Of a stretch of 64,000 nt of DNA, positions 26,906-36,355 are shown piece by piece. Source of the DNA: Pseudomonas sp. SLFW. Its GTDB lineage: Bacteria > Pseudomonadota > Gammaproteobacteria > Pseudomonadales > Pseudomonadaceae. Below the pieces are notes generated by a model. It was not told the origin of the DNA. It did not search any database and saw only the letters and a list, made by a program, of their open reading frames with translations. Each line of letters starts with the position of its first letter. Position 1 is the stretch's first letter. The DNA is taken from positions 1 through 64,000 of the forward strand of contig NZ_JAAAKW010000002.1 in NCBI RefSeq assembly GCF_009905615.1, written 5' to 3'. Made by a program: the position numbers and the translations under genes.

Positions 26906-28957
26906 GTGAGCGCGAACAACCCTCTTTTGCAACCCTACGACCTGCCACCTTTCTCGGCGATTCGCGCCGAGCACGTAAAACCTGCCATTGACCAGATTCT
27001 CGCCGACAACCGCGCCGCGATTGCCGACATCCTCGCCAAGCAAGGTGCTCAGCCTACATGGGCTGGCCTGGTGCTGGCGATGGACGAGCTGAATGATCGT
27101 CTGGGCGCCGCCTGGAGCCCGGTCAGCCACCTCAACGCCGTGCGCAACAGCGCCGAACTCCGCGAAGCCTACGAGTCGTGCCTGCCTGCGTTGAGCGCGT
27201 ACTCGACCGAAATGGGCCAGAACCGTGAGCTGTTCCAGGCCTTCGAAGCCTTGGCGAACAGCCCGGAAGCTGCTGGTTTCGACGTTGCGCAAAAAACCAT
27301 TCTGGAACACTCGCTGCGTGATTTCCGCCTGTCGGGCATCGACCTTCCGCCCGAGCAGCAGAAGCGCTATGCCGAAGTGCAGAGCAAGCTGTCGGAGCTG
27401 GGCAGCCAGTTCTCTAACCAACTGCTCGACGCGACTCAGGCCTGGACCAAGCACATCACCGATGAAGCCGCTCTCGCCGGGCTGACCGATTCAGCCAAGG
27501 CGCAAATGGCCGCTGCCGCTCAGGCCAAAGACCTCGACGGTTACCTGATTACTCTGGAGTTCCCGAGCTACTACGCGGTGATGACCTACGCCCAGAACCG
27601 CGCGCTGCGTGAAGAAGTCTACGCCGCGTACTGCACCCGTGCGTCGGACCAAGGGCCGAACGCCGGTAAGAACGATAACGGTCCAGTGATGGAACAGATC
27701 CTCGACCTGCGTCAGGAACTGGCCAAACTGTTGGGCTTCGCCAGCTTCTCCGAATTGAGCCTGGCCACCAAGATGGCCGAGTCCAGCGATCAGGTGCTGA
27801 GCTTCCTGCGTGATCTGGCCAAGCGCAGCAAGCCGTTCGCCGCGCAGGACCTGCAACAGCTCAAGGCCTATGCCGCCGAGCAAGGCTGCCCGGACCTGCA
27901 AAGCTGGGACAGCGGTTTCTACGGCGAGAAGCTACGCGAGCAGCGCTACAGCGTTTCCCAGGAAACCCTGCGCGCTTACTTCCCGATCGACAAAGTGCTG
28001 AGCGGCCTGTTCGTCATTGTACAAAAACTGTACGGCATCGAAATCGCCGAGCAGAAAGGTTTCGACACCTGGCACCCGGACGTTCGCCTCTTCGAAATCA
28101 AGGAAAACGGTCAGCACGTGGGCCGCTTCTTCTTCGACCTCTACGCCCGCGCCAACAAGCGTGGCGGCGCGTGGATGGACGGCGCCCGTGACCGTCGGCG
28201 CACCTCGGCGGGCTCGCTGCAAAGCCCGGTCGCCAATCTGGTGTGCAACTTCACTCCGGCGGATTCGGGTAAACCCGCCCTGCTGACTCACGATGAAGTG
28301 ACGACCCTGTTCCACGAATTCGGCCATGGCCTGCACCACCTGTTGACCCGCGTCGAACACGCGGGCGCGTCGGGCATCAACGGCGTGGCGTGGGATGCGG
28401 TCGAGCTGCCAAGTCAGTTCATGGAAAACTGGTGCTGGGAGCCGGAAGGCCTGGCGTTGATCTCCGGTCATTACGAAACCGGCGAGCCGCTGCCTCAAGA
28501 TTTGCTGGAGAAAATGCTCGCGGCGAAGAACTTCCAGTCCGGCCTGATGATGGTCCGTCAGCTGGAATTCTCGCTGTTCGACTTCGAACTGCACGCCACC
28601 CACGGCGATGGTCGCACCACGCTGCAAGTGCTCGAAGGCGTGCGCGACGAGGTCTCGGTGATGCGTCCACCGGCGTACAACCGCTTCCCTAACAGTTTTG
28701 CGCACATTTTCGCGGGCGGTTACGCAGCGGGTTACTACAGCTACAAGTGGGCTGAAGTGCTGTCTGCGGACGCCTTCTCGAAGTTCGAAGAAGACGGCGT
28801 GCTCAATGCCGAAACTGGCCGTGCCTTCCGCGAGGCGATTCTGGCCCGTGGCGGATCGCAAGCGCCGATGGTGCTGTTCGTCGACTTCCGCGGACGCGAG
28901 CCTTCGATTGACGCACTCTTGCGCCATTCCGGCTTGAGCGAGGACGCGGCAGCATGA
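26906..28957 (+). CDS. prlC: Oligopeptidase A (M3 metallopeptidase)
   Basis: A 683-residue cytoplasmic zinc endopeptidase that degrades short peptides, including cleaved signal peptides. The M3 motif HEFGH (H470, E471, H474) lies in TLFHEFGHGLHHLL; length matches E. coli PrlC (about 680). The start is the GTG at 26906 with AAGGTG seven bases upstream, giving the usual N-terminus NNPLLQPYDLPPFSAI. It overlaps the downstream YheV gene by four bases. Confidence 0.95.
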   Translation: MSANNPLLQPYDLPPFSAIRAEHVKPAIDQILADNRAAIADILAKQGAQPTWAGLVLAMDELNDRLGAAWSPVSHLNAVRNSAELREAYESCLPALSAYSTEMGQNRELFQAFEALANSPEAAGFDVAQKTILEHSLRDFRLSGIDLPPEQQKRYAEVQSKLSELGSQFSNQLLDATQAWTKHITDEAALAGLTDSAKAQMAAAAQAKDLDGYLITLEFPSYYAVMTYAQNRALREEVYAAYCTRASDQGPNAGKNDNGPVMEQILDLRQELAKLLGFASFSELSLATKMAESSDQVLSFLRDLAKRSKPFAAQDLQQLKAYAAEQGCPDLQSWDSGFYGEKLREQRYSVSQETLRAYFPIDKVLSGLFVIVQKLYGIEIAEQKGFDTWHPDVRLFEIKENGQHVGRFFFDLYARANKRGGAWMDGARDRRRTSAGSLQSPVANLVCNFTPADSGKPALLTHDEVTTLFHEFGHGLHHLLTRVEHAGASGINGVAWDAVELPSQFMENWCWEPEGLALISGHYETGEPLPQDLLEKMLAAKNFQSGLMMVRQLEFSLFDFELHATHGDGRTTLQVLEGVRDEVSVMRPPAYNRFPNSFAHIFAGGYAAGYYSYKWAEVLSADAFSKFEEDGVLNAETGRAFREAILARGGSQAPMVLFVDFRGREPSIDALLRHSGLSEDAAA

Positions 28958-29241
28958 CCGATACACCGCACGTGATTACAAAAAAACGCTTCATCGCCGG
29001 GGCGGTCTGCCCGGCGTGCAGCGAACCTGACAAGTTGATGATGTGGAGCGAAGACGACGTCCCGCACCGCGAATGCGTGAATTGCGGGTACTCCGACACG
29101 CTGAACGCACAAGGGCAGTCAATTCCAAAAGAGTTGGGCACGCGGGTCAACAAACCTGCGGTGAAACCGGCGGATCCGAAGGTGCAAGGGGTGCAGTTCT
29201 TCCCGAATCCGAAGCTCAAGAAGCCGGTAGATCCTCAGTAG
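28954..29241 (+). CDS. YheV-family zinc-ribbon protein
   Basis: A 95-residue protein with two CxxC pairs (C19/C22 in AVCPACS and C41/C44 in CVNCGYS) forming a zinc ribbon; the C-terminal third is polar and lysine/proline rich. The family is conserved but its function is unknown. Its ATG overlaps the prlC stop (ATGA), so the two are translationally coupled. Confidence 0.9.
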   Translation: MTDTPHVITKKRFIAGAVCPACSEPDKLMMWSEDDVPHRECVNCGYSDTLNAQGQSIPKELGTRVNKPAVKPADPKVQGVQFFPNPKLKKPVDPQ

Positions 29242-29327
29242 TCTTCTTCTCTGAAGCCGAAGCAGTCCGGCTTGCGGGCGGTAGCGATTTCAAATCGGCC
29301 GTCGGCAAGCCGTGCTGATAGGCGGGG

Positions 29328-30002
29328 CTACAATCGCCAGAGAATCGTCTGAACGCCCACCACATCTGTCTTCTGAAACCAGCCTTTGATCGCACAGCTT
29401 GCAAACGCGCTGGTGCTGCATGCGCCGCTGTTGAGCGCAGTTTTCAAAGCATCCACATCGACCTTGTTGATGTAATCGACGCCATGCTTGAGGCTGTCTT
29501 CATCCCCAAATCCCCCATGTTCCATCTCGTCTAGCGCGGCTTGCTTGGTCCAACCCTGCACGACAATGCGGTACATCGCGGCCACCAGGCCCGTCCGGTC
29601 AAGCCCGTGTTTGCAGTGCATCAGCACTGGCCCCTTTTCTTGCGCCGTTTGAATGGCGCGCAAGCTCTGGATAATGTCCGCGTCGTCGACATGAACGGTC
29701 TGCAGCGGAATCTGCACCTGCGCCACCGACGGGTCCGAGAGCCACTTGCTGTCACTTTCCTTGATGAAATCCACCACCGTCGCCACGCCCAGTTGTTTCA
29801 AAAGCGGCTGTGCAGCAGCGTCGGGCTGACGGCTCCGATACAGCGTTGGGGTCATTTGATAGAGGTTGTAATGCGTGTCGATCGGCTGGGCCCACTGGCT
29901 GGGGCGCGGCGTGGGTGAGGACGCGTCGTCAGCCTGAGCGAGCGCGCAAAAAGAAGTCGCCAACAGCGTGGCAAGCAGCGGAGCGATCAATCGAAGGCGC
30001 AT
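29328..30002 (-). CDS. Exported protein tyrosine/dual-specificity phosphatase
   Basis: A 224-residue protein with a signal peptide (cleavage near AQADD, residue 24) and the PTP loop HCKHGLDRTG (nucleophile C130, arginine R136). The pattern LYRSRQPD and VVDFIKE upstream is typical of DSP/Siw14-like phosphatases. A signal peptide puts it in the periplasm, where the substrate is unknown. It is convergent with yheV and preceded by a 195-base gap with no clear element. Confidence 0.85.
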   Translation of the reverse strand: MRLRLIAPLLATLLATSFCALAQADDASSPTPRPSQWAQPIDTHYNLYQMTPTLYRSRQPDAAAQPLLKQLGVATVVDFIKESDSKWLSDPSVAQVQIPLQTVHVDDADIIQSLRAIQTAQEKGPVLMHCKHGLDRTGLVAAMYRIVVQGWTKQAALDEMEHGGFGDEDSLKHGVDYINKVDVDALKTALNSGACSTSAFASCAIKGWFQKTDVVGVQTILWRL

Positions 30003-30197
30003 TGAGCAGTACCGTTCAAGCGTGCAGGAATGGGAGTGCGGCGAGTGTCTGCGCTACGGGGTCAAGGCGACGTGAGGTAAATGTCAAAACTTCGTTGAGC
30101 GCCATTGATCGGCGCCGCGTGATTTTTCCGGCCGCAGCGTAGAGACGCCATGCATTTCGCGATACTGTATGCATAAACAGTAATCGGGAATGCTTGC

Positions 30198-31256
30198 ATG
30201 TCCATTCCATTGCCACCCCGCGGCCGCGGTACGGCCACCAACCCTCACAATCGTTTTGCGCCGAACCGCTCGGTGGCCGAAGACGACGGCTGGTATCAGG
30301 AAGTGCCCGTGACACAAGGCACGACGGTCACGCTGGAAACCGCCAAAAGCATCATCGCGCGCAATTCGTCTCCTGACATTCCCTTCGACCGGTCGATCAA
30401 TCCGTATCGCGGTTGCGAGCACGGCTGCATTTATTGCTACGCACGCCCCAGTCACGCGTACTGGGACATGTCGCCGGGGCTGGATTTCGAGACGAAGCTG
30501 ATCGCCAAGACCAACGCCGCTGCGCTGCTCGAACAGCAGCTGTCGAAGCCCGGCTACAGCGTCGCGCCCATCACCTTGGGCGCCAATACCGATCCGTATC
30601 AGCCCATCGAGCGCGAATACAAAATCACCCGCGCCACGCTGGAAGTGCTGCTGCGTTATCGCCATCCCGTAACGATCATCACCAAAGGCTCGCTGATCCT
30701 GCGGGATCTGGACCTGCTGTCAGAACTCGCCAAACAGAACCTCGTGTCGGTGTTCATCAGCCTTACGTCGCTGGACGATGAGCTCAAACGCATCCTTGAG
30801 CCCCGGGCCGCCGCTCCCAAGGCCAGGCTGCGGGCGATTCGAGTGTTGCGCGATGCCGGGGTGCCGGTCGGGGTGCTGCTGGCGCCGATGATTCCGATGA
30901 TCAACGACATGGAGCTGGAGAAACTCATGGCCGAAGCCAAGGCTGCCGGCGCATTGAGCGCAAGCTACGTAATGCTGCGGCTGCCGCTGGAAGTCGCGCC
31001 GCTGTTTGAGGAGTGGTTGCAGGCCCATTACCCGCAACGGGCCGAACATGTGATGAGTCTGGTTCGGCAGAGCCGTGGAGGCCAGGTGTATGACAGCCGT
31101 TTCGGTTCTCGAATGCGCGGAGAAGGGGTATTCGCTGAACTGCTGGCGCAACGCTACAGTATGGCGGTGAAGAAACTGGGGCTGAATCAGCGCGAGAGCT
31201 TCAAGCTCGATTGTGAAGCGTTCTGCCCGCCGGGTGGTCAGATGTCGCTGTTGTGA
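30198..31256 (+). CDS. PA0069-type radical SAM protein (SplB-like)
   Basis: A 352-residue radical SAM enzyme. The iron-sulphur cluster motif CEHGCIYC (C73, C77, C80) follows NPYRG, the signature of the PA0069/SplB-like group. The TIM-barrel body continues to about residue 270. Related spore photoproduct lyases repair DNA, but this subgroup has no proven reaction. The ATG at 30198 has only a weak purine stretch (GGGAATG) before it. Confidence 0.88.
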   Translation: MSIPLPPRGRGTATNPHNRFAPNRSVAEDDGWYQEVPVTQGTTVTLETAKSIIARNSSPDIPFDRSINPYRGCEHGCIYCYARPSHAYWDMSPGLDFETKLIAKTNAAALLEQQLSKPGYSVAPITLGANTDPYQPIEREYKITRATLEVLLRYRHPVTIITKGSLILRDLDLLSELAKQNLVSVFISLTSLDDELKRILEPRAAAPKARLRAIRVLRDAGVPVGVLLAPMIPMINDMELEKLMAEAKAAGALSASYVMLRLPLEVAPLFEEWLQAHYPQRAEHVMSLVRQSRGGQVYDSRFGSRMRGEGVFAELLAQRYSMAVKKLGLNQRESFKLDCEAFCPPGGQMSLL

Positions 31257-31496
31257 CTCGGGTGGCGTCTCATTAGCTGATACAGGCGCGTGTATCGCTA
31301 TCGCTTTAGATTTTCTAAAGCCAGACCCGCGATCTAGAGCGATGCATTCAGTTTCAATTAAGTTTTTATCGCTAAGGTGTTTCGCAAGTGACCGGCTGGT
31401 CGCGCACAGATGGAATTGTCCGTCATGCCAGAAAAAAGTGGGACATCCACGGGAATCACTGGAAACTCCACTTCAATCCGACAGAGAGGATGAGAC

Positions 31497-32231
31497 ATGA
31501 GCAACAGGGATAAACAACCTCAAGCTTCCACGGCCCCAGCCTCGGCCAAGGCTGAATCCGCTGACGAGGCGCTTCAGCATATCGTCGACGGCTTCAAACA
31601 TTTTCGTCATGACGTTTTCCCTCAGCAGGAAGAGCTGTTCAAGAAGCTGGCGACCGCCCAGCATCCGCGAGCCATGTTCATCACCTGTGCGGATTCGCGC
31701 ATCGTTCCCGAACTCATTACGCAAAGCTCCCCGGGCGACCTGTTCGTGACCCGTAACGTCGGTAACGTCGTGCCGCCTTATGGTCCGATGAACGGAGGCG
31801 TTTCCACGGCCATCGAATACGCGGTACTGGCGTTGGGCGTGCAACACATCATTGTTTGCGGCCACTCCGATTGCGGCGCAATGCGTGCGGTGCTGAATCC
31901 GGACACGCTGGAAAAGATGCCCACGGTCAAAGCCTGGCTGCGCCATGCCGAAGTTGCCAAGACGGTCGTTCAGGACAACTGCAGCTGCACCGGCGAACAC
32001 GAAACCATGCACGTCCTCACCGAAGAGAACGTCATCGCCCAGTTGCAACATTTGCGCACTCACCCGTCGGTGGCGTCGAAACTGGCGAGCGGCCAACTGT
32101 TCATCCACGGTTGGGTCTACGACATCGAGACCAGCGAAATCCGCGCTTACGACGCTGAACAGGACGGCTTTCTGCCGCTGGACGGCGACCAGAAAATCCC
32201 GATGGCCACGCTGCCTCGCGGACGTTACTGA
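31497..32231 (+). CDS. Beta-class carbonic anhydrase
   Basis: A 244-residue enzyme that interconverts CO2 and bicarbonate. Zinc ligands are C64, H123 and C126, with the D66-R68 dyad (CADSR, CGHSDCG). An N-terminal extension of about 25 polar residues (Ala, Ser, Gln) precedes the core. GAGAGGATGAG lies just before the ATG. It is 147 bases upstream of the SulP transporter, the same pairing as PA0102-PA0103, suggesting a bicarbonate supply unit. The 240-base leader holds short hairpins (GATACA/TGTATC at about 31278-31295) but no gene. Confidence 0.93.
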   Translation: MSNRDKQPQASTAPASAKAESADEALQHIVDGFKHFRHDVFPQQEELFKKLATAQHPRAMFITCADSRIVPELITQSSPGDLFVTRNVGNVVPPYGPMNGGVSTAIEYAVLALGVQHIIVCGHSDCGAMRAVLNPDTLEKMPTVKAWLRHAEVAKTVVQDNCSCTGEHETMHVLTEENVIAQLQHLRTHPSVASKLASGQLFIHGWVYDIETSEIRAYDAEQDGFLPLDGDQKIPMATLPRGRY

Positions 32232-32378
32232 TCATTGATTGATCACTGGATGAGCGCAGCGCCGCCCCTGTGACGCTGCGCCATCCCTGACGGTTCAACC
32301 CTCTATCAAGCCCTTCACGGCCGCGCACTGCGCGTGCTGTCGGCTTTGTCACGTCTGAAGTTTTTGCGGAGAGTCGTC

Positions 32379-33908
32379 ATGGCTAGTACAGATCTGAAAT
32401 CCTTGTTACCACGGGAGCTGCTGGCTTCCGTGGTGGTGTTTCTGGTGGCCCTGCCGTTGTGCATGGGGATCGCTATCGCGTCTGGCATGCCTCCGGCAAA
32501 AGGACTGATCACAGGCATCATCGGCGGCATCGTCGTGGGTTGGTTGGCGGGTTCGCCGTTGCAGGTCAGCGGTCCTGCAGCGGGGCTGGCAGTGTTGGTC
32601 TTCGAGTTGGTGCGTGAACATGGGATGGCGATGCTGGGGCCGATTCTGCTGTTAGCGGGTCTGCTGCAATTACTGGCCGGTCGCCTCAAACTGGGCTGCT
32701 GGTTTCGCGTGACCGCTCCGGCCGTGGTGTACGGCATGCTCGCGGGGATTGGCGTGCTGATCGTGCTCTCCCAGGCCCATGTGATGTTCGACAGCGGCCC
32801 TAAGCCGTCCGGTCTGGACAACCTGATAGCCTTCCCGCAAACCCTCTTCGGCGCCATCGGCCCTGGCAGCGGTATGCAAGCGGGTCTGTTGGGGTTGGGC
32901 ACCATCGCCGTGATGTGGCTGTGGGAAAAGCGTCGGCCTCACGCACTGCGGTTCGTGCCAGGCGCCTTGCTCGGTGTGGGGATTGCCACGGCGGTGAGCC
33001 TGGCGATGGCCCTCGACGTGAAGCGGGTCGAAGTCCCGGCCAACCTCGCAGAGGCCATCGACTGGCTGCGTCCGGCGGACCTGCTGAACCTCACCGATCC
33101 GGCGATTCTCATTGCCGCCATTGCCGTCGCTTTCATTGCCAGCGCCGAAACCCTGCTCTCGGCCGCTGCGGTGGATCGCATGCATGACGGTCCGCGCTCT
33201 GACTTCGACAAGGAACTCAGCGCCCAAGGCGTCGGCAACATGCTGTGCGGTCTGGTCGGTGCATTGCCGATGACCGGTGTGATCGTGCGCAGCTCGGCCA
33301 ATGTTCAGGCCGGGGCGAAAACGCGAATGTCGGCAATGTTTCACGGGCTTTGGTTGCTGGCGTTCGTGTTGCTGCTGTCCAGCGTGCTGCAGAGCATTCC
33401 GGTGGCGAGCCTCGCGGGTGTGCTGGTTTACACCGGCGTGAAATTGGTGGACCTCAAGGCGCTACGCGGGCTGGGGCGTTATGGGCGTATGCCGATGTTC
33501 ATTTATGGCGCGACGGCGAGTGCAATCATCCTGACCGACTTGCTGACGGGCGTGCTCATCGGCTTTGGTCTGACGCTGGTGAAACTGGCGCTGAACGCGT
33601 CGCGGTTGAAGATCAATCTGGTGGATCTGGAAGCGGAGGGGGAGATGGAACTGCGCTTGAACGGCGCCGCGACGTTCCTGAAGGTCCCAGCGCTGACTCA
33701 GGCACTGGGCAACGTTCCGCCCGGCACGACGTTACATGTGCCGCTGAGCAATCTCAGCTACATCGACCATTCCTGCCTGGAGCTGCTGGAGGAATGGGGT
33801 CGTGCCAACGCAGCACAGGGTTCGCGCCTGTTGCTGGAGCAGCGCCTGTTGAAACGGAGGGTTGAAGGGCGCATACGCACGTCAATTGGAGGCGCGGCGT
33901 TGCATTGA
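32379..33908 (+). CDS. SulP-family anion transporter
   Basis: A 509-residue membrane transporter with about 11-14 helices, carrying the family stretch VALPLCMGIAIASGMPPAKGL near residue 20, and a C-terminal STAS domain at about residues 425-500 (LHVPLSNLSYIDHSCLELLEEWG). Adjacency to carbonic anhydrase makes bicarbonate the more likely substrate than sulfate. The ATG at 32379 (MASTDLKS) with GGAGAG upstream is chosen over an in-frame ATG at 32334. Confidence 0.9.
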   Translation: MASTDLKSLLPRELLASVVVFLVALPLCMGIAIASGMPPAKGLITGIIGGIVVGWLAGSPLQVSGPAAGLAVLVFELVREHGMAMLGPILLLAGLLQLLAGRLKLGCWFRVTAPAVVYGMLAGIGVLIVLSQAHVMFDSGPKPSGLDNLIAFPQTLFGAIGPGSGMQAGLLGLGTIAVMWLWEKRRPHALRFVPGALLGVGIATAVSLAMALDVKRVEVPANLAEAIDWLRPADLLNLTDPAILIAAIAVAFIASAETLLSAAAVDRMHDGPRSDFDKELSAQGVGNMLCGLVGALPMTGVIVRSSANVQAGAKTRMSAMFHGLWLLAFVLLLSSVLQSIPVASLAGVLVYTGVKLVDLKALRGLGRYGRMPMFIYGATASAIILTDLLTGVLIGFGLTLVKLALNASRLKINLVDLEAEGEMELRLNGAATFLKVPALTQALGNVPPGTTLHVPLSNLSYIDHSCLELLEEWGRANAAQGSRLLLEQRLLKRRVEGRIRTSIGGAALH

Positions 33909-33929
33909 TGTGTAGGCAGGCGTCCTCTC

Positions 33930-34020
33930 TGTAGGAGTGAGCTTGCTCGCGATCAGGCATGTCTGACGCATCTGGGCTGTCAGGCCGGACGCTATCGCGA
34001 GCAAGCTCACTCCTACAGGT
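33930..34020. repeat. REPIN (GTAGGAGTGAGCTTGCTCGCG type)
   Basis: CTGTAGGAGTGAGCTTGC and its inverted partner GCAAGCTCACTCCTACAGG flank a variable core. The type differs from the GTGGGAGCGAA copies. It lies between two convergent genes and could serve as a shared transcript end. Confidence 0.9.
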
Positions 34021-34044
34021 GTTATGTGAGAGTCTGCCGGCGAT

Positions 34045-34695
34045 TCAATCCTTCGCGCATTCCATCTCAAGCCCCACGCCCAGTTGCCGGGACAGGCTCG
34101 GCCAGCGTTTCCACGCGGCGTCGGTGTCGGGGCTGGCGAGTTTGTCGCGATAGGCTTCCACTGACTCCAGCGAAAAGCTGTCTTCGTCCAGCAATTGATC
34201 GATGGCGTGGTGGACCACCTCGTCCAGCTGGTTCGCAAACGTTTCACCGATCAACTGATGAGCGATGACGCTGGCCACGGTGGTGTTCACCGGGATCAGC
34301 GGTTGGGCGAAATGCACGATGTAGAGGTCGTTCACTTCTTCCACTAGACGATGAGCCAGATAGGCCTCGTCCAACAGACTGTCGAGCCCTTCGTGCCCGT
34401 CCATGATGGCGGGCGGTGCGCTGAAGAATTGTTCGGCGATTTTCAGCACGGGTTTGATCTGGCTTTCGATACCGGCCTGCACGGCGACGTCGTTTGCGGC
34501 GTCCAGCAAGTCCGGAACTTGATCGATGTAGGCCACGACAAAACGTGCCAAAACACCCCGCGCATCAACGTCAGGAAGGTGAATGGCAGGGTGCAGATGG
34601 GGGAGTTGCACTTCGAGTTGGCGCAATAGCTGACCGGTTTGGGTCTCGTGTTCCTGTGCTCGTGTGATCTGCTCGCGCAACGCGGCGGTGTTCAT
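34045..34695 (-). CDS. Conserved hypothetical protein (PA0104-like)
   Basis: A 216-residue soluble, mostly helical, acidic protein with no recognisable motif and no signal peptide. It seems to match PA0104, which also sits between the SulP gene and coxB in P. aeruginosa (by memory), so its position is conserved even though its role is unknown. The ATG at 34695 with TGGAG upstream is preferred over 34713. Confidence 0.75.
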   Translation of the reverse strand: MNTAALREQITRAQEHETQTGQLLRQLEVQLPHLHPAIHLPDVDARGVLARFVVAYIDQVPDLLDAANDVAVQAGIESQIKPVLKIAEQFFSAPPAIMDGHEGLDSLLDEAYLAHRLVEEVNDLYIVHFAQPLIPVNTTVASVIAHQLIGETFANQLDEVVHHAIDQLLDEDSFSLESVEAYRDKLASPDTDAAWKRWPSLSRQLGVGLEMECAKD

Positions 34696-34921
34696 GAATG
34701 CTCCATAAGGCAATAAAACCAGGCTGTCATTATAGGGAAGTCATACGTTAGCTGGCTTATGAAAGGCGCTAAGACGTAATTGTCATAACAACTTCACGGT
34801 TATGTGCATTGGCTATTAAAACGCCACTTTCTCGGCTTTTCCGGCCAAAAACTTGTTACACGCGTGCTTGTATAGCCCGGTTTTGCGAAAACGCCACCGC
34901 GTGCTGAGCGCGACAGCGTGT

Positions 34922-34928
34922 CTATACT
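34922..34928 (+). promoter_or_regulatory. Possible RpoS-type -10 of the cox operon
   Basis: CTATACT, preceded by GTGT, lies 121 bases before the coxB start within the 354-base gap 34696-35049. It fits the RpoS-preferred extended -10, and the aa3 oxidase of P. aeruginosa is known to be RpoS-dependent. There is no clear -35. Nothing else is recognised in the gap. Confidence 0.5.
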
Positions 34929-35049
34929 CGGTCTGTGATGCAGTAGCTCCACCGGATTTGCTGGCCTGGCCCCGGTCCACCGCACTTTGATGACCGCTCC
35001 CTCGCCCGCTGTGGCAACACAATAAGAAGAACAAAGAGGGAAACCCGCA

Positions 35050-36177
35050 ATGAAGCGACATCCACACGTTTGGATGGCGCTCCTGTTGTGGTCGGTATTC
35101 AGTCCGGCGCACGGCGCCTGGACCACGAATATGGCGCCGGGAGCGACCGAGGTCAGTCACGAAGTCTTCGGCCTGCACATGACCATTTTCTGGATATGTG
35201 TGGTGATCGGAATCATTGTGTTTGGGGCGATGTTCTGGTCGATGATTTTGCATCGCCGCTCGACCGGTCAGGTGGCCGCCAAATTCCATGAAAGCACCAC
35301 GGTGGAAATCCTCTGGACCATTGTGCCGCTGCTGATCCTCGTCGTCATGGCGATCCCCGCGACCAAAACCCTGATCCAGATGTACGACAGCACGGAGTCG
35401 GGGCTGGACATCCAGATCACCGGCTACCAGTGGAAATGGCATTACAAATATCTGGGTCAGGACGTCGAGTTTTTTAGCAACCTCGCGACACCTCAGGATC
35501 AGATTCACAACAAGGAAGCCAAGGGCGAACACTACCTGCTGGAAGTGGATCAGCCGCTGGTGGTGCCGGTCGGGGTGAAAATCCGCTTTTTAGTGACGGC
35601 GGCTGACGTCATCCATTCCTGGTGGGTCCCCGCGTTTGCCGTCAAGCGCGATGCCATCCCCGGTTTTGTTAACGAGGCTTGGACCCGGATCGAGAAGCCT
35701 GGCATCTATCGCGGCCAATGTTCGGAGCTGTGCGGCAAGGACCACGGCTTCATGCCCATCGTCGTCGAGGCCAAGACCCAGGCTGACTACGACACCTGGC
35801 TCGCCGGTCGCAAGGCAGACGCTGCCAAGCTCAAGGAACTGACCAGCAAAGACTGGACGCTGGATGAGCTTGTGGCTCAGGGCGACAAGGTCTACCACAC
35901 CACCTGCGTGGCCTGTCATCAGGCCGAAGGCCAAGGCCTGCCGCCGATGTTCCCGGCGCTCAAGGGCTCTAAAACGGTCACCGGACCTAAAGAAGAACAC
36001 CTGGCCACCGTTTTCAACGGTCGGCCGGGCACTGCCATGGCTGCGTTCGGCAAGCAGCTGTCGGAGGTCGATATCGCCGCCGTCGTCACCTACGAACGCA
36101 ACGCGTGGGGCAACAACAAAGGCGACATGGTCACGCCAAAAGACGTGCTGGCGCTGAAACAGGCGGCTGCGAAATGA
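35050..36177 (+). CDS. coxB: Cytochrome c oxidase subunit II (caa3-style, with cytochrome c domain)
   Basis: A 375-residue protein with signal peptide, two membrane helices (residues about 36-60 and 85-105), a CuA domain (HSWWVP ligand region and CSELCGKDHGFM) and a C-terminal cytochrome c domain whose heme site is C286-V-A-C289-H290. It accepts electrons from cytochrome c and passes them to subunit I. GAGGGAAA precedes the ATG. A REPIN separates it from coxA. Confidence 0.96.
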   Translation: MKRHPHVWMALLLWSVFSPAHGAWTTNMAPGATEVSHEVFGLHMTIFWICVVIGIIVFGAMFWSMILHRRSTGQVAAKFHESTTVEILWTIVPLLILVVMAIPATKTLIQMYDSTESGLDIQITGYQWKWHYKYLGQDVEFFSNLATPQDQIHNKEAKGEHYLLEVDQPLVVPVGVKIRFLVTAADVIHSWWVPAFAVKRDAIPGFVNEAWTRIEKPGIYRGQCSELCGKDHGFMPIVVEAKTQADYDTWLAGRKADAAKLKELTSKDWTLDELVAQGDKVYHTTCVACHQAEGQGLPPMFPALKGSKTVTGPKEEHLATVFNGRPGTAMAAFGKQLSEVDIAAVVTYERNAWGNNKGDMVTPKDVLALKQAAAK

Positions 36178-36204
36178 ACCGTTTGCCAGATGTACGCGTT
36201 TTGA

Positions 36205-36298
36205 CCTGTGGGAGCGAATTCATTCGCGAAAGGACCGTACATCCGGCACATCTCTATCGGCCAGACGACCGCATCGCGAATGAATTCGCTCCCACAGG
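36205..36298. repeat. REPIN (GTGGGAGCGAA type) inside cox operon
   Basis: CCTGTGGGAGCGAATTCATTC and inverted GAATGAATTCGCTCCCACAG bracket a short core. It sits between coxB and coxA, two genes of one enzyme complex, so it is inside a transcript rather than at its end. Confidence 0.92.
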
Positions 36299-36355
36299 TT
36301 TCGATGGCGCTAGACAGCTTCAGGCTTGGCGCGGGATTTACGCAGGAGACAGAAC

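Noticed and set aside
33930..34020. Reading the REP inverted repeats as a CRISPR array or ordinary terminators
   Set aside because: There are no regular spacers and no T-tracts; the paired inverted arms are typical of REPINs.
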